Positions 6,270-12,639 of a DNA stretch of 12,639 nt are shown in pieces. The number at the start of each line of letters is the position of its first letter. Within the stretch, counting starts at the first letter, position 1. The position numbers were made by a program, and so were the translations under genes. The stretch comes from Legionella genomosp. 1 (GTDB taxonomy: Bacteria > Pseudomonadota > Gammaproteobacteria > Legionellales > Legionellaceae), in the NCBI GenBank assembly GCA_945867185.1, contig CAMBHM010000021.1, positions 1-12,639 on the forward strand, written 5' to 3'. The notes below the pieces were generated by a model that worked only from the letters and a program-made list of their open reading frames with translations, had not been told where the DNA came from and searched no databases.

Positions 6270-7442
6270 ATGAAGCAACCTTGGTTACACAGCGTTTTTC
6301 CCATTGCAGCTCTTTTTTCATTCCGCATGTTGGGACTATTCATGCTCATCCCTGTATTTACGGTATATGCTACCCAATTATCCGATGCCACACCCACTCG
6401 AATTGGTCTGGCATTAGGTGCCTATGGGCTCACCCAGGGACTTTTGCAGATTCCTTTTGGAATGTTATCAGATAGATTCGGCAGAAAACCGCTCATTACA
6501 TTGGGTCTTGTCTTATTCGCCTTAGGCAGTCTGTGGGGTGCCCTCACCACGTCCATTGGGGGCATGATCCTTGCAAGAACACTACAAGGCATGGGCGCCA
6601 TTGGCAGCGTGCTCATTGCGTTACTTGCCGATCTTACAGAAGACCGGCAAAGAACAAAAGCCATGGCCGTGATTGGTATGAGCATTGGGGTATCATTCAG
6701 TCTCGCTATGATTATAAGTCCTGCGATCGCTCTCTACACAGGGCTTTCTGGTATTTTTTTTCTCACCATGATACTCGCACTGTTGGGGTTGCTTTTACTA
6801 CACCTGGTTATTCCAAATCCGTCTTCAGCACATCATCCCGTTGTCCGTCAAGGTCTGTTTCTACAAGCACTAGCAAATCGACATTTACAACGATTAAATA
6901 TCGGCATTTTTTGCCAGCATTTTATTCTTACAGCAACCTTCTTTGCAATCCCATTCCTCTTACAAGAACAAATGCATTTGAATCATCTGTCCGAGCAATG
7001 GCATTTTTATCTTCCCTTGATGATTTTTTCGTTTTTACTCATGATCCCCTGCCTCCTCATTGCAGAAAAAAAACATCAAGTGAAAAGCTTGTTTGTAGGC
7101 TCCACCCTGATAACGGGCCTATGCCAGCTCACCCTGGCTTTTACCTGTTCCCATTGGCATGCCCTCTGTGGGCTATTATTCACCTATTTCGTGGTATTCA
7201 ATAACCTAGAGGCCCTGCTGCCCTCCCTTGTGTCCAAACAAGCAAATCCAGAAAGCAAAGGAACCGCCATGGGTATATACTCCAGTAGTCAGTTTCTTGG
7301 CTTATTTGCAGGTGGCGTCACCGCAGGCATAGTCTATCCATTCGCAGGGCATCAAGGGATTTTTATCGTCAATAGCCTATTGGCTTTATTGTCTCTCGTT
7401 ACTGCTTATTATCTACAGATCAGTGTAAAGACAAATCCGTAG
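6270..7442 (+). CDS. YajR-like major facilitator superfamily transporter without the C-terminal YAM domain
   Basis: This 390-residue inner-membrane protein is rich in hydrophobic segments and consistent with 12 transmembrane helices. The N-terminus (FSFRMLGLFMLIPVF, then AYGLTQGLLQIPFG) and motif A in the loop between helices 2 and 3 (GMLSDRFGRKP, about residues 69-79) resemble E. coli YajR, as do ADLTEDRQRTKAMAVIGMS and the ISPAIA region. E. coli YajR is about 454 residues with a cytoplasmic ferredoxin-like YAM domain at the C-terminus. Here the protein ends soon after the last helix (YYLQISVKTNP), so that domain is absent. It is likely a proton-coupled exporter of small molecules, but the substrate cannot be read from sequence. 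The ATG has no clear Shine-Dalgarno; homology at the N-terminus supports it anyway. The last 23 nt overlap the 3' end of the opposite-strand gene. Family is secure, substrate unknown. Confidence 0.9.
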   Translation: MKQPWLHSVFPIAALFSFRMLGLFMLIPVFTVYATQLSDATPTRIGLALGAYGLTQGLLQIPFGMLSDRFGRKPLITLGLVLFALGSLWGALTTSIGGMILARTLQGMGAIGSVLIALLADLTEDRQRTKAMAVIGMSIGVSFSLAMIISPAIALYTGLSGIFFLTMILALLGLLLLHLVIPNPSSAHHPVVRQGLFLQALANRHLQRLNIGIFCQHFILTATFFAIPFLLQEQMHLNHLSEQWHFYLPLMIFSFLLMIPCLLIAEKKHQVKSLFVGSTLITGLCQLTLAFTCSHWHALCGLLFTYFVVFNNLEALLPSLVSKQANPESKGTAMGIYSSSQFLGLFAGGVTAGIVYPFAGHQGIFIVNSLLALLSLVTAYYLQISVKTNP

Positions 7443-7917
7443 TCCCTTCGCGACGACTGAGGTCATGCGACACAATACCCGTACCTCGCATGGCTTGTAA
7501 GATCTGTTGCATCGTGAGGAATTGCGCACTCAACTGAAAAAACAACTCAGCAGATTCATTTTCTTCCAGCTCACTCACCGTTAAGTAAGCGGCTTGCCCC
7601 ATGTCACTGAAATAGTCTAGTCGAACATGTCGCCTACTTGCCATGCCAGGAAACAAACCGCAAAACAACAAGCTTTTATCCCCTACCTCACGAAGACGTG
7701 CCACTTGCCTCGTATTAGACGCATGCATGGCTTCCAAGACATCCAACGCAATGACCGACTCCATCAATTGTGTCGTTTGTGAGAACCGCATCAGTAGAAA
7801 CACCAGATAACTTTCGGTGTTTTCATTCAAAATAAGACGCGTTGCCGCTTGCGCTTCATTCACCAGCGCATGCCATTGACAAGTATCTGTCGGATGTAAA
7901 ATCAATCGGTTCATCAT
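7420..7917 (-). CDS. Conserved-looking hypothetical protein, about 165 aa
   Basis: I do not recognise this family. The product is soluble-looking and mostly helical, with no signal peptide, no membrane segment and no metal-binding cysteine cluster. Segments that look structured are WHALVNEAQAATRLIL near the N-terminus, a central VARLREVGDKSLLFCGLFPG, and SAELFFQLSAQFLTMQQILQ near the C-terminus. An ATG at 7932 gives 170 residues, but AAAGGTG directly precedes a pair of in-frame ATGs at 7917 and 7914, so I chose 7917; 7914 is equally possible. The stop lies 23 nt inside the MFS gene end, tail to tail. It is divergent from typA, and the 188-bp region between them should contain both promoters. 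Codon use looks like that of its neighbours, and the frame stays open for the whole length with a good ribosome site, so I consider it a real gene. I assign no function. Confidence 0.8.
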   Translation of the reverse strand: MMNRLILHPTDTCQWHALVNEAQAATRLILNENTESYLVFLLMRFSQTTQLMESVIALDVLEAMHASNTRQVARLREVGDKSLLFCGLFPGMASRRHVRLDYFSDMGQAAYLTVSELEENESAELFFQLSAQFLTMQQILQAMRGTGIVSHDLSRREGTTDLSLH

Positions 7918-7996
7918 ACGCACCTTTCTCATGTATCTTAGTATTAGTGTAGCAAATAATTTACCACTTAAAAGGCATTTAGAGTCTATTTTCAGT

Positions 7997-8025
7997 AAGT
8001 TATAGGATAACTTGGGATTTATCCT
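7997..8025. repeat. Two overlapping inverted repeats upstream of typA
   Basis: AAGTTAT (7997-8003) and ATAACTT (8007-8013) form a perfect 7-bp inverted repeat with a 3-bp centre. AGGATAA (8004-8010) and TTATCCT (8019-8025) form a second perfect 7-bp inverted repeat with an 8-bp centre. They share the ATAA segment and cover the -35 hexamer of the upstream typA promoter candidate. They could be an operator or, in RNA, two mutually exclusive hairpins. No known operator consensus is recognised. Confidence 0.5.
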
Positions 8026-8040
8026 GATTCATTGTATAAT
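8012..8040 (+). promoter_or_regulatory. Candidate upstream promoter (P1) of typA
   Basis: TTGGGA at 8012-8017 and a perfect TATAAT at 8035-8040 are separated by 17 bp, the optimum for sigma-70. The predicted start near 8047 gives a leader of about 60 nt. The -35 overlaps the inverted repeats just upstream. Confidence 0.6.
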
Positions 8041-8057
8041 AATGGATTGATGCACAC

Positions 8058-8085
8058 TTGTTTTGCCTCTTTGCTACTCTATAAT
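8058..8085 (+). promoter_or_regulatory. Candidate downstream promoter (P2) of typA
   Basis: TTGTTT at 8058-8063 and TATAAT at 8080-8085 have a 16-bp spacer. A start near 8092 would leave a very short leader that still includes the GAAGG Shine-Dalgarno (8096-8100) before the ATG at 8106. With P1 this suggests tandem promoters. Confidence 0.5.
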
Positions 8086-8105
8086 TCTCGCCACTGAAGG
8101 TCCTT

Positions 8106-9941
8106 ATGATTGAAAAAATTCGTAACATTGCCATCATCGCACACGTTGATCATGGTAAAACGACATTAGTCGACAAATTACTCCAACAAACCGGCACGCT
8201 CAATGACCGGGCACCCAAAGTGGAACGTCTGATGGACTCCAATGCCCTGGAAAAAGAGCGCGGCATCACGATTTTGGCTAAAAACACCTGCGTGCATTGG
8301 CAAGGGCATCAGATCAATATCGTAGACACCCCAGGCCATGCTGATTTCGGAGGCGAAGTCGAGCGTATTCTCTCCATGGTGGATAGTGTTTTACTATTGG
8401 TAGACGCCGTCGATGGCCCCATGCCACAAACCCGTTTTGTAACACAAAAAGCCTTCGCGCGTGGATTGAACCCCATCGTCGTCATCAACAAAGTCGATCG
8501 TCCTGGTGCAAGACCAGATTGGGTCATGGATCAAGTGTTTGATCTGTTCGATAATTTAGGGGCCAACGACACCCAGCTTGATTTTCCAGTGGTTTATACC
8601 TCCGCCTTAATGGGCTATGCGCAGTTGGATCTTCAAGATCCCACCGAAAACATGGATCCGCTATTACAAACCATCGTGTCTCGTGTGAACCCCCCAGATG
8701 TCGATGCAGAAGGTCCATTCCAGATGCAGATCAGCTCGCTGGATTATTCCTCTTATGTAGGGACCATTGGCATAGGTCGGGTAAGTAGAGGCCACATTGC
8801 AGCCAAAGCCCCTGTGAAAATCATCGATAAAGACGGCAATGTCCGCACTGGTCGTCTCTTGCAACTATTAGGGTTCAAAGGCTTGGAGCGTGTTGAAATT
8901 GCAGAAGCCCGTGCTGGCGATATTATCGCTGTCACTGGCGTTGATATGCTGAATATTTCAGACACCATCTGCGATCCCAACACGGTGGAAGCTTTACCCC
9001 CGTTAACAGTCGATGAACCCACCATCAGCATGACCTTCCAAGTCAATGATTCCCCTTTTGCAGGCCTTGAAGGCAAATTTGTTACCACTCGAAAGATTCG
9101 AGAACGATTACAGACCGAACTTCTCCACAATGTCGCATTACGCGTCGAAGACAATGACGATCCGGATAAATTCAAGGTATCTGGTCGAGGAGAGTTGCAT
9201 TTGTCTATCCTCATTGAAACCATGCGCCGCGAGGGGTATGAACTAGCCATCTCCAAGCCTGAAGTCATCCTACGAGAAGAAGAAGGTGTCTTGCTTGAAC
9301 CCTATGAACGCGTCACCATCGACATTGAAGAAACTCATCAAGGTTCCATCATGGAAAAAATGGGTGAGCGCCGAGGGGATCTACAAAACATGGTTTCGGA
9401 TGGCAAAGGCCGCGTTCGTCTTGATTACATCATTCCCACTCGCGGATTAATTGGCTTTCACACCGAATTCTTATCCAGCACCTCCGGCACAGGATTACTG
9501 TATCATGTATTTGATAGCTATGGTCCTCAAGTTCGCGGTCGTATTGGCAAACGTAACAGTGGCGTGATGATTTCTAATTGTCAGGGTACTGCTCGTGGAT
9601 TCGCGCTATTTAACCTACAAGAACGAGGCCGATTATTCATTGAGCCTCAAACCGCTTGCTATGAAGGCATGATCGTCGGCATTCACGCGCGCGACAATGA
9701 TTTAGTAGTGAATGTCACCAAAGAAAAACAACTCACCAACGTCCGAGCATCCGGTACCGATGAGAATATTGTCTTAACCCCCACCATTAAGTTATCGTTA
9801 GAACAAGCACTCGAGTTTATTGACGATGATGAGTTGGTCGAGGTAACGCCTTTGTCGATACGACTTCGAAAGAAAGAGTTAAAAGAACCAGATCGGAAAA
9901 AAACAGCACGATCAGTGGACCGTGACGACACCAACTCTTAG
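8106..9941 (+). CDS. typA: Ribosome-associated translational GTPase TypA/BipA
   Basis: This 611-residue GTPase of the EF-G/LepA superfamily binds the ribosome and is known to help 50S assembly and stress or cold adaptation. The GTPase motifs are intact: P-loop AHVDHGKT (12-19), RGIT of switch I (52-55), DTPGH (74-78) and NKVD (128-131). Domain II starts near residue 205 ([19 protein letters not shown]). The middle has the characteristic [19 protein letters not shown], and the C-terminal part has the BipA signature region around [12 protein letters not shown] and [15 protein letters not shown]. Length matches E. coli BipA (about 607). The start is supported by GAAGG five bases upstream and by the match from the first residues ([15 protein letters not shown]). 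Two promoter-like elements precede it. Its stop codon lies in the ribosome site of nadK, so the two are probably cotranscribed. No anomalies seen. Confidence 0.98.
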   Translation: MIEKIRNIAIIAHVDHGKTTLVDKLLQQTGTLNDRAPKVERLMDSNALEKERGITILAKNTCVHWQGHQINIVDTPGHADFGGEVERILSMVDSVLLLVDAVDGPMPQTRFVTQKAFARGLNPIVVINKVDRPGARPDWVMDQVFDLFDNLGANDTQLDFPVVYTSALMGYAQLDLQDPTENMDPLLQTIVSRVNPPDVDAEGPFQMQISSLDYSSYVGTIGIGRVSRGHIAAKAPVKIIDKDGNVRTGRLLQLLGFKGLERVEIAEARAGDIIAVTGVDMLNISDTICDPNTVEALPPLTVDEPTISMTFQVNDSPFAGLEGKFVTTRKIRERLQTELLHNVALRVEDNDDPDKFKVSGRGELHLSILIETMRREGYELAISKPEVILREEEGVLLEPYERVTIDIEETHQGSIMEKMGERRGDLQNMVSDGKGRVRLDYIIPTRGLIGFHTEFLSSTSGTGLLYHVFDSYGPQVRGRIGKRNSGVMISNCQGTARGFALFNLQERGRLFIEPQTACYEGMIVGIHARDNDLVVNVTKEKQLTNVRASGTDENIVLTPTIKLSLEQALEFIDDDELVEVTPLSIRLRKKELKEPDRKKTARSVDRDDTNS

Positions 9942-9948
9942 AGGTGCA

Positions 9949-10836
9949 ATGACCAAACAAGCCTTCCATCGGATCATTCTCTATGCGCGCTTACACCGGG
10001 CCAATCAAGGGATCCACGAAACGCTACAACGTCTTGTGGATCACTTGCAACAATTACCTATAGAGACTTTTCTAGATCAAGACACCGCTGATAGCTTCGA
10101 CATCTCTTTACCCGTGTTACCTCGAACCGCGATGGGAAAAAAAGATTTAATCGTTGTCGTCGGTGGCGATGGGAGCTTATTGTCCGCGGCCCGCATGGCC
10201 ATTACGGTCAATGTACCCGTGATTGGAATCAACCGAGGCCGATTGGGCTTTCTAACCGATATTTCACCTCAAGACATAGAAACACAATTAACTGCCGTGT
10301 TAGCCGGTGCTTACACCAAAGAGCGTCGTTTTTTACTTCAAGCACGCATTCATGATGAAGGCACCACTTATTATTGCGGAGATGCTTTAAATGACGTTGT
10401 ATTAAGTCGTGGGAATGAAACTCACCTCATCGAGTTTGATATCTTTATCAACCAACAATTCGTCAGTCATTATCGGGCGGATGGCTTGATTTTAGCGACT
10501 CCAACTGGTTCCACTGCCTACGCGCTATCTGCAGGAGGACCTATCATGCACCCTGAGATCAATGCTGTGGTCATGGTGCCCATGTTTTCTCATAGTTTAA
10601 GTTCTAGATCCTTCGTGATGGACGGTGACGCTTCCATCACTTTACAAATCAGTTCCAACAACGAAAATGAGTTACAAATCAGCTGCGATGGCCACGAATC
10701 TCATCGGGTGCAACCGGGTCAACACGTCACTGTCGAAAAAAACAAGGCACAATTGACATTATTGCATCCTATAGATTATCACTACTATGATACTTTAAGA
10801 ATCAAACTGGGTTGGGGATTCAAACCGTTGGGGTGA
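9949..10836 (+). CDS. nadK: NAD kinase
   Basis: This enzyme phosphorylates NAD+ with ATP to make NADP+, the cell's only de novo route to NADP(H) and hence to reductant for fatty-acid synthesis. The 295-residue product has the diagnostic VVGGDGSLL with GGDG at 72-75, [11 protein letters not shown] near 103-113, and the NAD-binding [22 protein letters not shown] further on. The length agrees with E. coli NadK (292). An in-frame ATG at 9922 would add nine residues and overlap typA. I chose 9949 because GAGGTG sits immediately before it, overlapping the typA stop, although the spacing is a little short. The gene lies 7 nt after typA and its stop is 1 nt before the recN ATG, so typA-nadK-recN look like a transcriptional unit. 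A nadK-recN pair is a familiar arrangement in gammaproteobacteria. No key residue appears missing. Confidence 0.97.
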   Translation: MTKQAFHRIILYARLHRANQGIHETLQRLVDHLQQLPIETFLDQDTADSFDISLPVLPRTAMGKKDLIVVVGGDGSLLSAARMAITVNVPVIGINRGRLGFLTDISPQDIETQLTAVLAGAYTKERRFLLQARIHDEGTTYYCGDALNDVVLSRGNETHLIEFDIFINQQFVSHYRADGLILATPTGSTAYALSAGGPIMHPEINAVVMVPMFSHSLSSRSFVMDGDASITLQISSNNENELQISCDGHESHRVQPGQHVTVEKNKAQLTLLHPIDYHYYDTLRIKLGWGFKPLG

Positions 10837-10837
10837 T

Positions 10838-12517
10838 ATGCTTAGATCCTTACACATTGAAAATTTCACGATCGTCTCCACGCTAGACTTGGATTTTTCC
10901 ACCGGTATGACCGCTTTTACTGGCGAAACAGGCGCTGGGAAATCCATCATGATTGATGCCTTGATGCTTGCGCTGGGAGGCCGTGCTGAGACTTCTGTGA
11001 TTCGTCCTGGTGCTCAAAAATGTGACATCAGTGCTTGTTTTTACACCGATGAAACCAGTGATCCTGCCCACTGGCTCCAGTCACACGACATCCATGATGG
11101 CTCCGGGGAGATCTTCTTACGTCGTGTCTTATATCCTGAAGGGCGATCTAAAGCCTACATCAACGGCCACCCTTTTCCTTTGCAAAAACTCAAAGAATTA
11201 AGCGATTTATTAGTCGATTTACATGGCCAACATCAACATCAAACTTTATTGCAACATGCAACGCACCGCAAACAACTCGATCAATATGCAAAACATCAGA
11301 CACTCGTAGACAACGTCTACCAAGCGTATCGACAAGTCGAGGTTATCAAACAAGCTCTGCTTGATGAAGACACTGGCGACCTACCCACTCTCACTGTGCT
11401 AGAGCAGCAAGTGCAAGAACTCGAGGCGATCGCGCCTGTCGAAGGAGAAATGCTCGCCTTACATGAAGAGCATCAATTGCTACATCATGCACAGGATTAT
11501 TTAGAGCACGCAGCACGCATCACCGATCTATTACAGGGAGAGGAGAACCCTTCTCTCTGTCAAGGGCTACAGCAACTATTACAATGCCTGAGTGCCTGTC
11601 CCAGCACACACCCACAAATTAAAAATACAGAAGAGCTGCTCAATAGCGCCCTCATTCAATGCGAAGAAGCCGTCAATGAACTAAACCATTTCTCATCTCA
11701 AGTATCACTTGATCCAGAGCGGTTAGAAGTGGTTGAAGCACGAATCAGTGTGTTGCATCAAGCAGCCAGAAAACACCATGTGGAGGCAAGCCAACTGCCG
11801 ACTCAGCTAGAGATCCTACAAACCACTCTCAAAACACTCAAACAAAAGAATGAAGACAGACATCAGCTGGCCCTGGCCTATCAACAACATCTCGATGCGT
11901 ACCAAGTCGCAGCCCGAGATCTGAGTGCTTCTCGACAAAAATATGCCCTTCTTTTAGCACGAGACATCACAACCAGTATCCAACAATTGGGCATGCCAAA
12001 AGGATTTTTGAACATCACACTGACCCCTTTAGACACTCCGCATCCACATGGATTAGATAAAGTCGAATATACCGTTTGCACCAATCCCGGCATGGAGGCT
12101 GACCTCCTCTCAAAAATTGCCTCGGGTGGTGAATTATCTCGCATTGGCCTTGCCATTCACGTCATCACAGCACAACGAGGGGCCACCCCGACGCTTTTGT
12201 TTGATGAGGTGGATGTGGGCATAGGCGGTGCTACTGCGGCCTTGGTTGGGCAACTATTGCGATCCTTAGGGGAGCGGTTACAAGTCTTTTGCGTGACCCA
12301 TCAACCTCAAGTAGCGGCAGCGGCTGATCATCATTTTAGAGTAGAGAAACAGTCCGACATGCATCATACATTTTCAACGGTAACGCCGCTTCAAGACGAT
12401 CAAAAAATAAACGAGATTGCTCGTATGCTGGGTGGGCTATGCATCACCGAACAAACACGCTCCCATGCCAAAGAGCTGCTGATGCAAAGTAGAGATTCTA
12501 TACTCGCCACTATATAA
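10838..12517 (+). CDS. recN: DNA repair ATPase RecN (SMC-like)
   Basis: RecN is an SMC-family ATPase that acts early in recombinational repair of double-strand breaks, holding DNA ends and sister chromosomes together with RecA. The 559-residue product has Walker A GETGAGKS (29-36), a long central region rich in Leu, Gln and Glu that fits the coiled coil (about 150-370), the ABC signature [12 protein letters not shown], Walker [14 protein letters not shown] and the switch His in [11 protein letters not shown]. Length is close to E. coli RecN (553). The start [10 protein letters not shown] matches the family and is preceded by GGGGTGA, which overlaps the nadK stop; the two genes are 1 nt apart. 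In E. coli recN is SOS-regulated, but here I find no LexA-box-like CTGT-N8-ACAG just upstream, so it may depend on readthrough from typA/nadK. The protein is complete, with no anomalies. Confidence 0.97.
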   Translation: MLRSLHIENFTIVSTLDLDFSTGMTAFTGETGAGKSIMIDALMLALGGRAETSVIRPGAQKCDISACFYTDETSDPAHWLQSHDIHDGSGEIFLRRVLYPEGRSKAYINGHPFPLQKLKELSDLLVDLHGQHQHQTLLQHATHRKQLDQYAKHQTLVDNVYQAYRQVEVIKQALLDEDTGDLPTLTVLEQQVQELEAIAPVEGEMLALHEEHQLLHHAQDYLEHAARITDLLQGEENPSLCQGLQQLLQCLSACPSTHPQIKNTEELLNSALIQCEEAVNELNHFSSQVSLDPERLEVVEARISVLHQAARKHHVEASQLPTQLEILQTTLKTLKQKNEDRHQLALAYQQHLDAYQVAARDLSASRQKYALLLARDITTSIQQLGMPKGFLNITLTPLDTPHPHGLDKVEYTVCTNPGMEADLLSKIASGGELSRIGLAIHVITAQRGATPTLLFDEVDVGIGGATAALVGQLLRSLGERLQVFCVTHQPQVAAAADHHFRVEKQSDMHHTFSTVTPLQDDQKINEIARMLGGLCITEQTRSHAKELLMQSRDSILATI

Positions 12518-12521
12518 TGCG

Positions 12522-12527
12522 TATAAT
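12522..12527 (+). promoter_or_regulatory. Candidate -10 element for ssb
   Basis: TATAAT at 12522-12527, just after the recN stop, is a perfect -10 hexamer placed suitably for ssb. A second TATAAT overlaps the stop at 12513-12518. No good -35 is found at 16-18 bp from either, so this is a weak call. Confidence 0.35.
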
Positions 12528-12560
12528 CGCTTTCTAACTATCGCAATAATGGAGACTCAC

Positions 12561-12639
12561 ATGGCCCGCGGGATTAATAAAGTCATACTCATCGGCAACG
12601 TCGGCGTTGATCCAGACGTTCGGTACATGCCAAACGGAA
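12561..12639 (+). CDS. ssb: Single-stranded DNA-binding protein (partial, 5' end only)
   Basis: Only the first 26 codons lie in the window. They read [26 protein letters not shown], split here as [14 protein letters not shown] plus [12 protein letters not shown], which is almost the same as the start of E. coli SSB (RGVNKVILVGNLG, DPEVRYMPNG). SSB coats single-stranded DNA during replication, recombination and repair and recruits partners through its acidic C-terminal tail, which is not visible here. GGAG at 12551-12554 is six bases before the ATG. It is on the same strand as recN, 43 bp downstream, with its own candidate -10 in between. Confidence 0.96.
   Translation, partial: MARGINKVILIGNVGVDPDVRYMPNG

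Noticed and set aside
6533..7204. Long open frame of 223 codons on the plus strand within the transporter gene
   Set aside because: It lies entirely within the MFS coding region in another frame. Its translation is low in hydrophobic order and rich in His, Ser and Arg, as expected from a frame-shifted reading, while the MFS frame has clear family motifs.
8753..9268. Open frame of 171 codons on the minus strand
   Set aside because: It is antisense to the highly conserved typA gene and is explained by its codon usage.

Overview
The window looks like chromosome of a gammaproteobacterium. The housekeeping genes typA/bipA, nadK, recN and ssb closely resemble their gammaproteobacterial versions, and the MFS transporter resembles E. 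coli YajR in its N-terminal half. A Legionella/Coxiella-like lineage is possible, given the moderate base composition and the accessory fatty-acid genes, but that is inference from family resemblance and was not tested. I see no tRNA, rRNA, CRISPR array, IS element or phage gene.

Layout. (1) Positions 1-3545, minus strand: a tightly packed operon read right to left. It encodes an unusually long acyl carrier protein, a double-hotdog dehydratase-like protein, a complete beta-ketoacyl-ACP synthase, and a second synthase-like protein with no active-site cysteine, which runs off the left edge. Two junctions are 1-nt stop/start overlaps (TAATG, TGATG) and the third is a 5-nt gap, so translation is probably coupled. 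(2) 3698-5416, plus strand: a divergent REC-GGDEF-EAL cyclic-di-GMP protein. (3) 5427-6182, minus strand: a FabL-type enoyl-ACP reductase, tail to tail with the signalling gene. (4) 6270-7442, plus strand: a YajR-like MFS transporter. (5) 7420-7917, minus strand: an unrecognised 165-residue protein whose 3' end overlaps that of the transporter. (6) 8106-12639, plus strand: typA, nadK and recN, closely packed, then the start of ssb.

The most interesting part is the left third. The ACP, dehydratase, KS and KS-like genes, with the FabL-type reductase nearby, supply most of a dedicated type II fatty-acid or polyketide elongation cycle, separate from normal housekeeping synthesis. Only a ketoreductase and an initiating or transfer enzyme are missing, and these may lie beyond the left edge. 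The gene order resembles, from memory, the rhizobial acpXL-fabZXL-fabF2XL-fabF1XL locus that makes very-long-chain acyl groups for lipid A. The synthase pair with one cysteine-less partner also recalls the KS/chain-length-factor pairs of type II polyketide and aryl polyene pathways. The sequence alone does not decide between these products.

The right half is conventional: a ribosome-associated GTPase, NAD kinase and two DNA repair/replication proteins. Two tandem promoter-like elements and a pair of overlapping inverted repeats lie in front of typA. No stretch longer than 300 bases lacks a gene; the longest gaps are 188 bp (7918-8105) and 152 bp (3546-3697).
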